64,000 nt of DNA from Legionellaceae bacterium (GCA_020831865.1 JAFIFT010000014.1:1-64000); one strand, 5' to 3'; positions 37,779-48,027 are shown, numbered from the stretch's first letter. Notes: generated by a model not told the origin, from the sequence alone. Made by a program: numbers and translations.

Positions 37779-39053
37779 TTAAGGTTTTGCCTTAAATTTT
37801 GTTGGCTCAGGGCTGGATATTTGTTGTATTGGGGCTGCGGTACTATGCGCATGGGTTTCATCTGGTTTTTTACTGCCATCAATGATGTCTATTTTCTGAA
37901 AAAATATAAATTGTCGGCCTGTTTTTTCAACCAAAGAGGCGGCTGTTTTTGAAAAAGAGCCCTCCATGGAGCGCGGTACCCATACAGTATAGAAGTTCTT
38001 ATCAAAGAGTTGTTTTCGCGCGGGTTGATTTTGGAGGCCTTGCATTGACTCTGTTGCCAGGAACATCATTGCCCACCATTTGCGACTCATTAGTTCAGCT
38101 TTTTTAGGAGATTTCGATGTACCCCAGATGCTCTTCACATATTCTAATTTATAATGATCTAACTGTTTGCCGATTTCCTGTACCAGTGTATCCGGGTGCT
38201 TTTTGATGGTATCGGTTAACTCATTATAGTGAGCAGAATCACCCCCGCTCATAGGTATGCTGGCTGTTTTGTCCTTGAGATACAGGGTCATTTTTTCATC
38301 TGATTGTATCAGCCAAATAGGTGGAAATTTTCCCTCATGCAGAGCATCATTAACTTGTTCCTTGGGATTTGGTGGTGCTTGCTCTTTGGTATCCGTGATA
38401 AAATCCGCTTGAAAAGATCGCTCAAAATGGACATCTATAGGCATGGGAATATTGTGAGCAGATGATTTTTCAAGAAGAGTCTCCATCCTGGCTACATTAG
38501 ACCATGATGTATCAGATAAATTAACAGGGTTCCCTTGAGTATCAATTACCAAGGCCATTTGCTTCGGCAGATGCTTAATATCCAAATGAGGGTAGTCTTG
38601 AGCCAGTTGCGAGACCATGGCTTTTGTATTCCGGGTATGACTTTGATCAACGTTCCCATGAACCACGCCATTGCCCCAAATCAATCTCATTCTGTGGTGG
38701 CCATTTTTTTTCTGCTCCATAAAAAAATCTTCTAATAAGATTTGTGAGGACTGCAGCGCATCTCCTCCTTTGTCATGGATGACAAGAGCGTTTGCAGCCT
38801 TGAATGTCCCCGTATTCTGAGAAATATCGCCAGAAACGGCGATGAATCCCGCACATCCCGTCAAGGCGTCCGTAAATACGTATTGGAGAGCTGGTTCCTT
38901 CAAATTAAACGTTGCTGCTACACAAGGGGTTTGCGCGCCTTCATAGGGTGCTGAAACGCCTTTGGCAATTACTGAGCCTGAAGAAGAGATATCTCGAGTG
39001 ATTCTATCGGTGTCCAAACTCCCTTTATAAGTTTCGTATTTTGTTGGAGGCAT
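37779..39053 (-). CDS. Unrecognised 424-residue protein
   Basis: I do not recognise this protein. It lacks a signal peptide and membrane segments, is hydrophilic, and has a basic, proline-rich C-terminal end (SSPEPTKFKAKP). An LVIHDKGGDAL segment near residue 90 and a long central charged region are its most regular parts. The lack of relatives among core genes and its position next to the flagellar operon fit a lineage-specific, possibly secreted, protein. That is inference; no E-block-like acidic cluster is seen at its end. GAGAAT precedes ATG 39053 as a weak ribosome site. Confidence 0.8.
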   Translation of the reverse strand: MPPTKYETYKGSLDTDRITRDISSSGSVIAKGVSAPYEGAQTPCVAATFNLKEPALQYVFTDALTGCAGFIAVSGDISQNTGTFKAANALVIHDKGGDALQSSQILLEDFFMEQKKNGHHRMRLIWGNGVVHGNVDQSHTRNTKAMVSQLAQDYPHLDIKHLPKQMALVIDTQGNPVNLSDTSWSNVARMETLLEKSSAHNIPMPIDVHFERSFQADFITDTKEQAPPNPKEQVNDALHEGKFPPIWLIQSDEKMTLYLKDKTASIPMSGGDSAHYNELTDTIKKHPDTLVQEIGKQLDHYKLEYVKSIWGTSKSPKKAELMSRKWWAMMFLATESMQGLQNQPARKQLFDKNFYTVWVPRSMEGSFSKTAASLVEKTGRQFIFFQKIDIIDGSKKPDETHAHSTAAPIQQISSPEPTKFKAKP

Positions 39054-39290
39054 ATGATTCTCAAACGATTCATCATATATAATATATAGTAAATATTTGG
39101 AAAGTGTGCAAAGCCGGGATACAGTGGTGAAAGATTGTCGTGTAAGTATGTATTTATATGGAAAGATGCTATTCCTCTGTAGTCAACGGTCAGCTTGGCT
39201 TTCATTGATTTTGTTTGGGCCAACCTCTTAACTATGGGATAGGCTCTGAATATTTTGAACAGTGGAGCCTACTCCCTTACAGGAGATCTG

Positions 39291-39683
39291 TTATTGATGT
39301 GCGGATGATTCCGTAATCGATTGCCAAGCTTCATGGACTTCGGTAAGCAGGGTGTTGGCCTCTGTCAGGAGCGATTCACTGGAATCCAGGTTGGCTCGTA
39401 ACAGCACTTGCTGAATATAATCATAGAGTTGACCGAGATTGCTGGCGATGTCACCGCCGTTGTCGTAATCAAGACAGCTTTTTAAGCCATCAATAATATC
39501 AATCGCTTTGCCGATATGTTCTCCCTTGCCTTTGGTATTGCCTCGTTGAATACAGCCTTTGGCGGTTGCAATATTAGTGCGGGCGCCTTGCAAGAGCAAA
39601 TTAATTAACTCATGGGGGGAGGCTTCTTCTATCCGCGTACTCAATTCCAGATTCTGATATTGCTTATGGTAGTTTATGCTCAT
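39291..39683 (-). CDS. fliS: Flagellin chaperone FliS
   Basis: The 130-residue helical protein has the FliS pattern: a YQNLELSTRIEEASPHELI N-terminus, LLLQGARTNIATAKG and LYDYIQQVLLRANL. It binds the C-terminus of flagellin and prevents early polymerisation. It is the last gene of the flaA-flaG-fliD-fliS run. Confidence 0.94.
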   Translation of the reverse strand: MSINYHKQYQNLELSTRIEEASPHELINLLLQGARTNIATAKGCIQRGNTKGKGEHIGKAIDIIDGLKSCLDYDNGGDIASNLGQLYDYIQQVLLRANLDSSESLLTEANTLLTEVHEAWQSITESSAHQ

Positions 39684-39686
39684 GTG

Positions 39687-41354
39687 TTACCTCGATTTTA
39701 TTCTGAGATCTGGCAAAATGGCCAATTGTTGGGTGAGAAACTGGCTTGTGGTTTGCATTTGACTGATCAGGGCATCCAGAGCGGTAAACTGGCGCATGTA
39801 GCGTTCTTCAATTTTATTTGCCCGCATCTCCAGTGTACTGCGCTCTTTATCCAGATCGGCAATCCGTTTACCTAACTGCTCAGTTCGGGACGTGAGATTT
39901 CCTTGAGTGCCTAAAAAGCTCTCCAGAATGTCATCAAACATGACGGCTAAACCATCGCGTATTTCAATTTGCCCCCGATCGCCAGTGGTGCCTGCTAATA
40001 CCTCAAGCTGTACACCATGAAAAATTCCTGTTCCCTGCAACACCCGGCCATCGCTGGAGTTGGCATAGACACCGCCAATCTGGCCGAATAACTCCGAACC
40101 AGGGATAAAGCTGTCAATATTAACCGGATACTTGCCAGCAGGCACCTCGCGACCTACTTGTTGAACCCGAATATTTTCATCTGTACTCACGGCAGTTTTT
40201 GCAAAAAGGGCACCCATTTCTGCGAACTGATGCTCGAGTACATCATTGAATTTCTCCAGGTTGATTTCCAGTAAGCCTTGCCGGTTGGTACGAATGCCGA
40301 TATCCGCGATACTTTGCAGCGAAGAGCCGGGGTGATTCAGGCTTTGTCCGACCCAGCGCGCCATGGCATTTTTAAGGGAGCGTAAGGCAGAGTCCCCTTG
40401 CAGATAACCTGCAGTTTCTGTTGCCGCATCATAGCCTGTGAAATTATTTAATACCGACATGGTTTCGTTATATTGCTTAATAAACTGATTCACGCCCTCG
40501 ACCATTTTGCTTTTGTCTTGGGTAATGTCCAGTCGAACCGTGGTATTGGGATCGGCTTTGTTCAAATTGAGGCTGATGCCCTCGATCGCATGTTTCAATT
40601 CGTTGCTGTCATTGTCCAGAAGAAGACCATTAATGCGAGTCAGATTATTTTGAGCGGCGATGGTTTCGCTCATCTCCTCAATATTTTCGGTGGGATCATA
40701 AGCCAGGGCAGAAAGGCCGGTAGGCTCGCCGTTATTACTGACGTTGATACGCATGGCCACATTTTCACCGGTATGCAGACTGCTGAGCGTGAGACGGGCA
40801 CCCTGGCTGTCACTAATGATGCTGGCGCTAAGGCCACTATCACTGGCATTGATTTTATCCCGTATAGCCTCCAGGCTGTTTGCCGTATCATCAATATCAA
40901 TGCTGAGGGCGGCTTGTGTTGCATTGGCGGTAAATGCGCTTTTATCGCCATTATAACTGCCAAATTCAATGTGAAGCGTACCGCTGCCGAGGCTTGCGGA
41001 TGGATTGGCAATACTGGCCGAAGCCAGGGTGTGGCGAGTGGCCAATTGTTCAACTTGTATCTCATAGGTTCCCGTACGCGCCTTCTCATCCAGTTTCGCA
41101 CTGAGGATGGAGGTATCACTGATTTTTGCGGATACGCCGTAAAATTGTTGAATATCGGATAGTTTGATTAAGGTATCCTGGAGTTTGCTCAAGGCACTTT
41201 TTACCTGCCCAAGAGCGGAAAGCTCCGTGGACATTCGGGCACCTCGTAAATTGATGCGCTCTTTGAGCGGCGTAATTTCAGCGGATACCAATTGACTGAC
41301 TAAATCAGCAATGGGCAATCCTGAGCCAACACCGGGAGAACTGATACCTGACAT
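39687..41354 (-). CDS. fliD: Flagellar filament cap protein FliD
   Basis: The 555-residue hook-associated protein 2 has an N-terminal FliD domain (GSGLPIADLVSQLVSAEITPLKERIN) and a C-terminal domain ending in coiled-coil segments. It caps the filament and folds incoming flagellin. It lies 3 bases upstream of fliS and 22 bases after flaG. Confidence 0.95.
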   Translation of the reverse strand: MSGISSPGVGSGLPIADLVSQLVSAEITPLKERINLRGARMSTELSALGQVKSALSKLQDTLIKLSDIQQFYGVSAKISDTSILSAKLDEKARTGTYEIQVEQLATRHTLASASIANPSASLGSGTLHIEFGSYNGDKSAFTANATQAALSIDIDDTANSLEAIRDKINASDSGLSASIISDSQGARLTLSSLHTGENVAMRINVSNNGEPTGLSALAYDPTENIEEMSETIAAQNNLTRINGLLLDNDSNELKHAIEGISLNLNKADPNTTVRLDITQDKSKMVEGVNQFIKQYNETMSVLNNFTGYDAATETAGYLQGDSALRSLKNAMARWVGQSLNHPGSSLQSIADIGIRTNRQGLLEINLEKFNDVLEHQFAEMGALFAKTAVSTDENIRVQQVGREVPAGKYPVNIDSFIPGSELFGQIGGVYANSSDGRVLQGTGIFHGVQLEVLAGTTGDRGQIEIRDGLAVMFDDILESFLGTQGNLTSRTEQLGKRIADLDKERSTLEMRANKIEERYMRQFTALDALISQMQTTSQFLTQQLAILPDLRIKSR

Positions 41355-41376
41355 AGCGTGTCCTTACTTATAGGGA

Positions 41377-41667
41377 TTAGGCTTGATCATCAAGCGATCC
41401 ACTAATCATTTCATCCAGTTTTGATAACATATGAAGATATTCATCCGCAGGTATTTTGCGAATCACTTCATCAGAAATTTTATCCGTTACAATAGTCTGC
41501 AGTAATTGGGTTGCTTTATCAATGGTTAAACGGGCTTCCTGTAGGCTTATGGATGGCTGTTGAGACGTAGCGGGAGAATGAACATTTGGGGAGAACCCTG
41601 GTTTTTCAGGGCGTTCAGGGGCTATAGCGCCCTTTGCTTCGGTGATTACCTGATTGTCAATTTTCAT
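41377..41667 (-). CDS. flaG: FlaG family flagellar protein
   Basis: The 96-residue protein has a conserved C-terminal helix region (LQTIVTDKISDEVIRKIPADEYLHMLSKL), typical of FlaG, a protein thought to affect filament length. It starts at ATG 41667 behind a strong AGGAGG site. A hairpin lies just before that site. Confidence 0.88.
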   Translation of the reverse strand: MKIDNQVITEAKGAIAPERPEKPGFSPNVHSPATSQQPSISLQEARLTIDKATQLLQTIVTDKISDEVIRKIPADEYLHMLSKLDEMISGSLDDQA

Positions 41668-41680
41668 ACATCCTCCTGTT

Positions 41681-41722
41681 ATTCGCCGTAGCGAATAAAC
41701 CGCGCAGCTAGCTGCGCGGTTT
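41681..41722 (-). terminator. Palindrome and hairpin between flaA and flaG
   Basis: A perfect 26-bp palindrome (AAACCGCGCA and its complement around GCTAGC) spans 41697-41722. A further 6-bp hairpin ATTCGC/GCGAAT lies at 41681-41696, just before the flaG ribosome site. A partial terminator after flaA would let flagellin be made in excess over flaG-fliD-fliS. Confidence 0.65.
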
Positions 41723-41740
41723 CAGAATCGCTTAACGATT

Positions 41741-43144
41741 TTAGCCCAGCAGTGATAAAACGGACTGTGGCATTTGATTTGCCTGCGCCAGCATGGCCGT
41801 ACCAGCCTGTTGCAAGATCTGGGTACGGGTCAAATTGGCAGTTTCAGCGGCATAGTCTGCATCCATAATACGGCTACGGGCAGCAGATAGATTTTCTGAA
41901 ACGTTGGCCAGGTTGGCAATAGTGGACTCAAAACGATTTTGCAGCGCACCCATTTGTGCCCGGTTTGAGTTGACCGAACCCAAGGCCGAGTCAATCCGCA
42001 GAATCGCATTTTGTGCACCTGCCGCTGTGCTGATATCAATGGTATCCACGCCATTGGTATCTTTGGAAATGATACTGCTCAGACCAATATCCGCTATAGT
42101 GCCGCCGATTTCAAGGCTGTCTAAAGAGTTCACATTCAAGCTGCCGCGACGTACATCGTCAAAATCTCCGGCAGCAGCAGTGATGCCTTCTTCATCGTCT
42201 TCTACCACTTCGATGTTCCGTCCATCATTGGCCGTCAGGGTCAGATCAGCACCGTTCAGGGTAGCAATGACACCGGTTTGGTTGCTGACGTTGTTGATGG
42301 CACTGGCCAGATCAGCGTGGGATAAGGCTGTTTCCACGTTGAGATCATTGAATATGTCTACTCCGTTAATGTTTAAACTGTAGAGGTCGCCAGCAGTACC
42401 ACCAATCGTACCCAGAGTAACGCTACCGCTGGTTGAGGCGGTGACGCTCAAGCCCGCAACACCCGCACCATTGATGGCAGCAGCTTTGGCATAGGCTGAG
42501 GTAGCATCTTGAAAATTGTTGCCGGTAAAGTTGGCACTGGAGCCGACCTGTACTGCCGGGCCACCGTCAACCGAAATGGTAATGTCTGTTGCGGCATTAG
42601 CGCTTACGATCGCGCCTTCTTCCGTAGCAATACCCCCAATGGAGCCTGGTTGTATGCTGGAGATGGCAAATTCAATCGTTTGATTGGCATTTGCCCCGAC
42701 CTGGAAGCTGGCATTAGCGAAAGAACCATCCAGAATACGTTGCCCGTTAAACTCGGTATTCATTGAAATACGTTCCAACTCGTTTTGCAGCTGCTGCACT
42801 TCTTCTTGCAGGGCTTGGCGATCGCCGGCATTATTGGTGGAGTTTGCCGATTGCAGCGCCAGCTCCCGTATTCTTTGCAGAATATTGGTAGTTTCCTGCA
42901 TGGCACCCTCTGCGGTTTGCGCCAGAGAAATACCATCGTTGGCATTACGAATCGCCTGATTCATTCCCCGAATCTGGGCGGTCATACGGTTAGAAATGGA
43001 AAGACCGGCAGCATCGTCTTTGGCGGAGTTAATACGTAATCCTGAAGACAAGCGCTCAATCGCGGTTTTCATGGTATTTTGTGTGCTGTTCAATTGACGT
43101 TGCGAATTGAGTGACATCACATTGGTATTAATGACCTGAGCCAT
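41741..43144 (-). CDS. flaA: Flagellin
   Basis: The 467-residue protein has the conserved flagellin N-terminus ([33 protein letters not shown]) and C-terminus ([34 protein letters not shown]). The variable surface-exposed middle spans ~170-360. It polymerises into the filament. The AAGGAGAG site precedes ATG 43144. The conserved C-terminal leucine/valine region is the part sensed by NAIP5 in hosts, which matters for intracellular Legionella. Confidence 0.97.
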   Translation of the reverse strand: MAQVINTNVMSLNSQRQLNSTQNTMKTAIERLSSGLRINSAKDDAAGLSISNRMTAQIRGMNQAIRNANDGISLAQTAEGAMQETTNILQRIRELALQSANSTNNAGDRQALQEEVQQLQNELERISMNTEFNGQRILDGSFANASFQVGANANQTIEFAISSIQPGSIGGIATEEGAIVSANAATDITISVDGGPAVQVGSSANFTGNNFQDATSAYAKAAAINGAGVAGLSVTASTSGSVTLGTIGGTAGDLYSLNINGVDIFNDLNVETALSHADLASAINNVSNQTGVIATLNGADLTLTANDGRNIEVVEDDEEGITAAAGDFDDVRRGSLNVNSLDSLEIGGTIADIGLSSIISKDTNGVDTIDISTAAGAQNAILRIDSALGSVNSNRAQMGALQNRFESTIANLANVSENLSAARSRIMDADYAAETANLTRTQILQQAGTAMLAQANQMPQSVLSLLG

Positions 43145-43235
43145 AGTGAACTCTCCTTGTAGCTGAATCCTTTATAGGATTTTTTTATTTAATTCGGCAG
43201 TGTTATGACACGTCTTTCCGCCGTACCCGATTATT

Positions 43236-43262
43236 TTATCGGTTGCGCTTTCAGAAACTTTA
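43236..43262 (-). promoter_or_regulatory. Sigma-28 (FliA) promoter of the flagellin operon
   Basis: On the minus strand TAAAGTTT at 43262-43255 and ACCGATAA at 43243-43236 are separated by 11 bases. This is close to the sigma-28 consensus (TAAAGTTT-N11-GCCGATAA), with one base different in the -10. It lies 92 bases upstream of flaA. Confidence 0.85.
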
Positions 43263-43355
43263 GAGTGGAATGAGGAAAATTATAGTGAAAAATCTACCAC
43301 CTCGATGGCGATGACGGTATACTTCTCTTATTTTTCTTTTGATGGGTTAGATATT

Positions 43356-44228
43356 ATGAGTTGGCTGCAAAAACTGCTACCGTCTAAAATTAGAACCGAA
43401 ACCAGCCAGAAAAAAGGCGTTCCGGAAGGGCTTTGGGTCAAGTGTGAGGGCTGCGCTTCGGTATTGTATCGCAGTGAGCTCGCGAAGAATCTCGGCGTTT
43501 GTCCGCATTGTCAACACCATCATCGCTTGACTGCCCGGGAAAGGGTGGCGCAAATTCTGGATGGGGATACTGAGGATGAGCTCTTTGCCGATCTGGAACC
43601 GCAGGATCGCCTGAAGTTTCGCGATTCTAAAAAATATAAAGATCGCATTATACAAGCGCAAAAAGCTACCAATGAAAAAGAAGCCATCCTGGCCTTCAAA
43701 GGCAAGATCCATAAAATCCCTGCTATCATCACGGTATTTGAGTTCAAATTTATGGGCGGCTCTATGGGGGCGACCGTAGGTGAAAAATTTGTGCGGGCCG
43801 TGAACCAGGCAATGCAGGAGAAAACCCCCTTTATTTGTTTTACAGCCAGTGGGGGCGCTCGTATGCAAGAGGGCCTTTTTTCACTGATGCAAATGGCGAA
43901 AACATCCGCAGCACTAGCACGCTTTCATGAGGCCGCTTTACCTTTTATTGTCGTGTTGACGGATCCGACCATGGGAGGAGTATCCGCCAGTTTTGCCAGC
44001 CTGGGCGACGTGATTATTGCCGAGCCGAAAGCCTTAATTGGTTTTGCCGGGCCAAGAGTCATTGAACAAACAGTTCGTCAGACCTTGCCTGAAGGTTTTC
44101 AGCGTAGTGAATTCTTGCTGGAACATGGGCATATCGATATGGTGGTGCCGCGCCAACAGTTGCGCCAGACGCTGGGTGAATTAATGGCAAAATTCAGTCA
44201 TCGAGATGTGCATGCCCAACCAGACTGA
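43356..44228 (+). CDS. accD: Acetyl-CoA carboxylase, carboxyltransferase subunit beta
   Basis: The 290-residue protein carries the zinc ribbon (C30, C33, C49, C52 in CEGC and CPHC) and the carboxyltransferase fold ([25 protein letters not shown]). With AccA it makes malonyl-CoA. ATG 43356 gives the standard [11 protein letters not shown] start; a longer frame begins at 43305. It overlaps folC. Confidence 0.96.
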   Translation: MSWLQKLLPSKIRTETSQKKGVPEGLWVKCEGCASVLYRSELAKNLGVCPHCQHHHRLTARERVAQILDGDTEDELFADLEPQDRLKFRDSKKYKDRIIQAQKATNEKEAILAFKGKIHKIPAIITVFEFKFMGGSMGATVGEKFVRAVNQAMQEKTPFICFTASGGARMQEGLFSLMQMAKTSAALARFHEAALPFIVVLTDPTMGGVSASFASLGDVIIAEPKALIGFAGPRVIEQTVRQTLPEGFQRSEFLLEHGHIDMVVPRQQLRQTLGELMAKFSHRDVHAQPD

Positions 44229-45495
44229 TTCGCTGTCCTTATGGCTGGATCATTTTGCAAAAAAATATCCGAACAGCATCCACTTGGGACTGGATCGAAT
44301 ACGGCAGGTCGCCCAAAAAATGGATCTTTTGCCAGTTAAGGCTCTGGTGATAACGGTAGCCGGTACTAATGGCAAGGGTTCGACGGTTTGTTTGCTGGAT
44401 CGGATCTATCGGGAGGCCGGCTACCGGGTGGCTTGCTATACCTCACCGCATTTACTGTGTTTCAATGAACGCATTACCGTGGACGGGAATATGATATCGG
44501 ATGCCGAGTTAATCTCAGCATTTCAGGATATTGAGGCGCAGCGCGGCGATGTTTTTTTATCCTATTTTGAAATGGCGACGCTTGCCGCCTTATCCCATTT
44601 CAAACGCGCCTCTCCCGATGTCATGATTCTGGAAGTTGGCATGGGAGGGCGTTTGGATGCCACCAATATTGTCGATGCGGATATTGCCATTATTAGTAGT
44701 ATTTCTTTCGATCACACTAAATGGTTGGGCAACAGCCTTAACGACATCGCAGGAGAAAAAGTGGGCATTGCGCGCGCTGCGTGCCCTGTGATTTATGGTG
44801 ATGCACATCTCTATCCCAAGGTGGTCCGGCATTTAGCGGAACTTGGTTGTCCCCTCTACCGCCAGGGCTATGATTATCAATGGGATGCAGCGACAGGTGT
44901 TTTCCAATGGCTCTCCCAGGAACCTTTATGCATTAAGCCGCCCTGCAGCCTTCATCCTGGAGCCGTGGCCAACGCAGTAATGGCGGTGCAGCTTGTACAG
45001 GGTAGAACACCGGTCTCGCTAGAGGCCATGCAACGTGCGGTTCATTCGGCGCGAATAAAAGGGCGTTTACAGTGGTTAGAAGGTGACCCTCTGATTTTGC
45101 TGGATGTCGCGCATAATGAAGCATCAGCTGCCTTATTGGCCGAAAGTGTGAGTCGGGTTTCTATTACCGGGAAGGTACGGGCGGTGTTTTCTGCCCTGGC
45201 CGATAAAGATATCGCAAAATTGACACAACCCATGTTAAAGCTGGTAAATTATTGGTATATTGGTCAATTGTATGATGAGAGAGCGGCTGGTATTGATGTA
45301 CTCCAGCAAAGTTTGATCAGGCAAGGGGCTTGTGAGCTCGCATCCTTTGCCTCAATCGAAGCGGCGTTTTCAGAAGCGGTTAAAGCATCCTCGCCTGGCG
45401 ATCTTATTGTAGTGTATGGTTCTTTTTTTACTGTGGCAGCCGTTATGAACAGTGACTCAATGACAGGAGAGTGTAATGAAGTTCACTATGGATGA
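44212..45495 (+). CDS. folC: Folylpolyglutamate synthase/dihydrofolate synthase
   Basis: The 427-residue Mur-ligase-like enzyme has the P-loop [18 protein letters not shown] and [10 protein letters not shown]. It adds glutamate residues to folates. The start ATG at 44212 lies inside the end of accD, so the pair is coupled; an ATG at 44206 is an alternative. Confidence 0.95.
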   Translation: MPNQTDSLSLWLDHFAKKYPNSIHLGLDRIRQVAQKMDLLPVKALVITVAGTNGKGSTVCLLDRIYREAGYRVACYTSPHLLCFNERITVDGNMISDAELISAFQDIEAQRGDVFLSYFEMATLAALSHFKRASPDVMILEVGMGGRLDATNIVDADIAIISSISFDHTKWLGNSLNDIAGEKVGIARAACPVIYGDAHLYPKVVRHLAELGCPLYRQGYDYQWDAATGVFQWLSQEPLCIKPPCSLHPGAVANAVMAVQLVQGRTPVSLEAMQRAVHSARIKGRLQWLEGDPLILLDVAHNEASAALLAESVSRVSITGKVRAVFSALADKDIAKLTQPMLKLVNYWYIGQLYDERAAGIDVLQQSLIRQGACELASFASIEAAFSEAVKASSPGDLIVVYGSFFTVAAVMNSDSMTGECNEVHYG

Positions 45496-46282
45496 GGTAA
45501 TGAAGCATCGTTTGATTGGGCTTAGCGTGATTCTTGCCCTGTTGGCGATTATCTTGCCGGCAATGCTGAAGAAAAACAGTCAACGACTGGAAGAACAGCA
45601 AATTGCCATCCATTTTCCACCCCAACCACAGCATAGCGTGACGGACACGGTGGATGAGGAACAGGTCTTCCATTCCGTCAAGGTGGCGCATGTGCGCCTG
45701 CCTTCGCTTGCTGAAGAAAAAAACAAGCATCAGACTGAGTATGATCAAGCGCTTTCCCAGTCTCGCCCTGAGCCCCTGCTCAGAGCACCACAACCAGCAG
45801 ACGTCACGGAACGCACAGAAAACGATAAGGATTCCGTGCCGGTTGCTGACGTCCGTAAAGTGAAAATAGCGGTGGTGGAAACGAATAAAATCCCCAAGCC
45901 GGTTCGCTCTCTGGTGAAGCACAGTGGTTTGACTGCGAAAAAAGTACCCTCGCCGCCTTCTGAGCCCGTGCAATCCGTCACTGTATTGCCTTCCCTTCCC
46001 AAAAATCCGCCCGCCAAAGCGGTGGCAACCAAAGCAATGGCGCATCATTATGCGGTGCAGTTGGGCGTGTTTCGTGATGAAAACAATGCCCTCGCGCTCT
46101 TGAAAGCCCTGCAGGCAAAAGGATTTTCAGGGCAGAAATCGCGTATCGGGCGAGATGCTGGTACGAAGTACAAAGTAACCGTTGGCGATAACACGACGAA
46201 AGAGCAGGCAGAGGATCTGAAGCGCATTTTATTTTCGCAAATGAATATTAAGGGGTTCATTATTGAAAAGGGAGTGAGCTAA
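45476..46282 (+). CDS. DedD-like SPOR-domain protein
   Basis: The 268-residue protein has one N-terminal membrane helix (~12-30, LIGLSVILALLAIILPAML) and a long low-complexity proline-rich linker. A C-terminal SPOR domain (~190-266, YAVQLGVFRDENNALALLKAL) follows. DedD-type proteins bind septal peptidoglycan during division. The start overlaps folC and the position before cvpA is the usual folC-dedD-cvpA order. Confidence 0.88.
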   Translation: MKFTMDEVMKHRLIGLSVILALLAIILPAMLKKNSQRLEEQQIAIHFPPQPQHSVTDTVDEEQVFHSVKVAHVRLPSLAEEKNKHQTEYDQALSQSRPEPLLRAPQPADVTERTENDKDSVPVADVRKVKIAVVETNKIPKPVRSLVKHSGLTAKKVPSPPSEPVQSVTVLPSLPKNPPAKAVATKAMAHHYAVQLGVFRDENNALALLKALQAKGFSGQKSRIGRDAGTKYKVTVGDNTTKEQAEDLKRILFSQMNIKGFIIEKGVS

Positions 46283-46834
46283 ATGGGCATTCATTGGTTA
46301 GATGCCGTAATAGGGGGAATTATTCTCTTGTCGGTCATCACAGGGCTCATTCGGGGCTTTGTCAAAGAGCTAATTGCCTTGTGCATTTGGGCTTTGGCTA
46401 TCTGGTTGGGTTATCATTATGCCGATATACTGGATGCCAGACTGGCGCCCTGGCTTGCTGAAAAATCGATCCGGTTTATCGTTGGCTTTATTGTCATCAT
46501 GGTCAGCACGCTTATTGCAGGGGGCATTTTTAACTTCCTGTTGGGTATTATCATGAAAAAATCCGGTTTAAGCGGTACCGATCGCCTGCTTGGCATGGGC
46601 TTTGGTTTTGCGCGTGGGTTTTTTATCGTTGCCTTGGGGCTGGTGGTATTACAGATGACGTCATTAACCCGGCAAGAGCAGATGCGTCAAAGTTATCTCA
46701 TAGGTGCCTTCACGCCTGCTGTGGGTTGGATTTCCGCACAGGTACCTTCTATATTAAATAAAATACGCGATATCGATCAGGGTGGTCAATTCAGTCATGC
46801 TTTCATTGACCAGGATGCTACTGAAGCAGGCTAA
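46283..46834 (+). CDS. cvpA: CvpA family membrane protein
   Basis: The 183-residue inner-membrane protein has four hydrophobic helices, and the starting segment LDAVIGGIILLSVITGLIRG is typical of CvpA. It begins directly after the preceding stop. In many gammaproteobacteria purF follows; here it does not. The function is thought to touch envelope integrity and remains poorly defined. Confidence 0.9.
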   Translation: MGIHWLDAVIGGIILLSVITGLIRGFVKELIALCIWALAIWLGYHYADILDARLAPWLAEKSIRFIVGFIVIMVSTLIAGGIFNFLLGIIMKKSGLSGTDRLLGMGFGFARGFFIVALGLVVLQMTSLTRQEQMRQSYLIGAFTPAVGWISAQVPSILNKIRDIDQGGQFSHAFIDQDATEAG

Positions 46835-46963
46835 ATAGGCGGCTGCGTCGCAAGTCGGTTTAGACTTTGTGGCTAAAGCCGGTGGTAATGGGCTTTTGGG
46901 GATGTACAAAACCTCATTCGAGATACCCACGCTGGGTATATTATTGAAAAGGGAGACACGGAT

Positions 46964-47395
46964 ATGTATAAACGCGTTTTATTTGCCACGGATTTTGATG
47001 CAGTGGGGATGCGGGCAGCCGCAAAAGCAAAAAAAATTGCTGATGAAAATAAAGCAGAGCTGGTTTTAGTGCATGTGGTGGAACCCATTCCAGCCTATGC
47101 TTATCCTGGTTTTGCCGGTTTTGCAGAGGTTGAAGTTTCTATCCGTGAGCAAGCACAGAGTGAAATGTCAGCTTTGGCAAAAAAACTGGGAGTCAAGGAA
47201 GAGCATGCGATGATTGTTTTTGGTTCAACAAAGCATGAAGTTTTACGCATCGCGGATGAAAAAAAAGTGGATCTGATTGTCACTGGTAGCCATGGGAAGC
47301 ACGGATTATCTCTCTTACTGGGTTCGACAGCAAATGCTATCTTGCATAGTTCGAAATGCGATGTATTGGTCGTTCGTCCACCACAAGAAAAATAG
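46964..47395 (+). CDS. Universal stress protein
   Basis: The 143-residue UspA-family protein has the ATP-binding pattern GSHGKHGLSLLLGSTANAIL and a VLVV strand at the end. The N-terminus YKRVLFATDFDAVG fits as well. It is a single-domain member with GGGAGA before ATG 46964. Confidence 0.9.
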   Translation: MYKRVLFATDFDAVGMRAAAKAKKIADENKAELVLVHVVEPIPAYAYPGFAGFAEVEVSIREQAQSEMSALAKKLGVKEEHAMIVFGSTKHEVLRIADEKKVDLIVTGSHGKHGLSLLLGSTANAILHSSKCDVLVVRPPQEK

Positions 47396-47453
47396 GCGCT
47401 GCGCCGATGCGCTCTGGCCTGTATGTTAGCACAGCTGCTGCAAAGTCAAGGCT

Positions 47454-47480
47454 GCCGGCAATAGCTTACGCATTGCCGGC
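47454..47480. terminator. Perfect hairpin between convergent genes
   Basis: GCCGGCAAT (47454-47462) pairs exactly with ATTGCCGGC (47472-47480) across a 9-base loop, between the stress-protein gene and the minus-strand gene at 47526. TATCTTT follows on the plus strand. It probably ends transcription from at least one side. Confidence 0.55.
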
Positions 47481-47525
47481 TATCTTTAGGTGCCAATGGT
47501 GCCTCTTTTAGTATAAGACCAAGCC

Positions 47526-47876
47526 CTAGCGGCAACGATTTTGACAATAGATAACTCTGCCACTGCGGCGATCGATTTTACAATTGCGGGCACAATAGCG
47601 ACTATAACGCACCCACCCTGTCCAGTAGGTACCACCTCTATGCCGCCAGCCCGGTTCACGCCATTGATGTCGATCGGGGTGGTGATAGCGATGGTGTCCT
47701 CTGTGTGCCAATTCTATGTTTTGCGTGATGACATTGGGAGCCACAAGTACAGCGTTGGGCCTCGTGCCGGTTTGCGATTGCGCTTCTGCGACCGACTGGT
47801 ATAGCAGGGCGGTCAGAAATACCAGCGCACTGAGGAGGGCGGAGAACGTTGAGGCTTGCCAGATTTTGCTGTTCAT
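47526..47876 (-). CDS. Small basic exported protein
   Basis: The 116-residue protein has a signal peptide (hydrophobic core FSALLSALVFLTALLYQSV). The mature part of ~80 residues is rich in arginine, histidine and tryptophan (HRGHHRYHHPDRHQWREPGW) and ends with four cysteines. No family is recognised. The composition would suit metal or nucleic-acid binding in the periplasm, which is inference. It stands alone between convergent and divergent neighbours. Confidence 0.6.
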   Translation of the reverse strand: MNSKIWQASTFSALLSALVFLTALLYQSVAEAQSQTGTRPNAVLVAPNVITQNIELAHRGHHRYHHPDRHQWREPGWRHRGGTYWTGWVRYSRYCARNCKIDRRSGRVIYCQNRCR

Positions 47877-48021
47877 ACCGAGATCCTTGTTTGATTGTGC
47901 TTTTAGATTATAGATTATATTTCAGGGGTGCGTAAAAAAAGGACAAAATATGGTGTCCCCTCAAGATCTGGTATTTTTTGTATATAAATGCCCACTTTTT
48001 TTTAAAATGTCTATGTTCTAC

Positions 48022-48027
48022 TATAAT
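48022..48027 (+). promoter_or_regulatory. Candidate -10 element of wrbA
   Basis: A perfect TATAAT lies 84 bases before the wrbA ATG, after an AT-rich stretch. The -35 region is only T-rich, so this is tentative. Confidence 0.35.

Noticed and set aside
38969-39223. 84-residue minus-strand frame at the start of the unrecognised 424-residue gene
   Set aside because: It overlaps the better-supported gene in another frame and has no ribosome site; only the DYRG resemblance was kept as a note.
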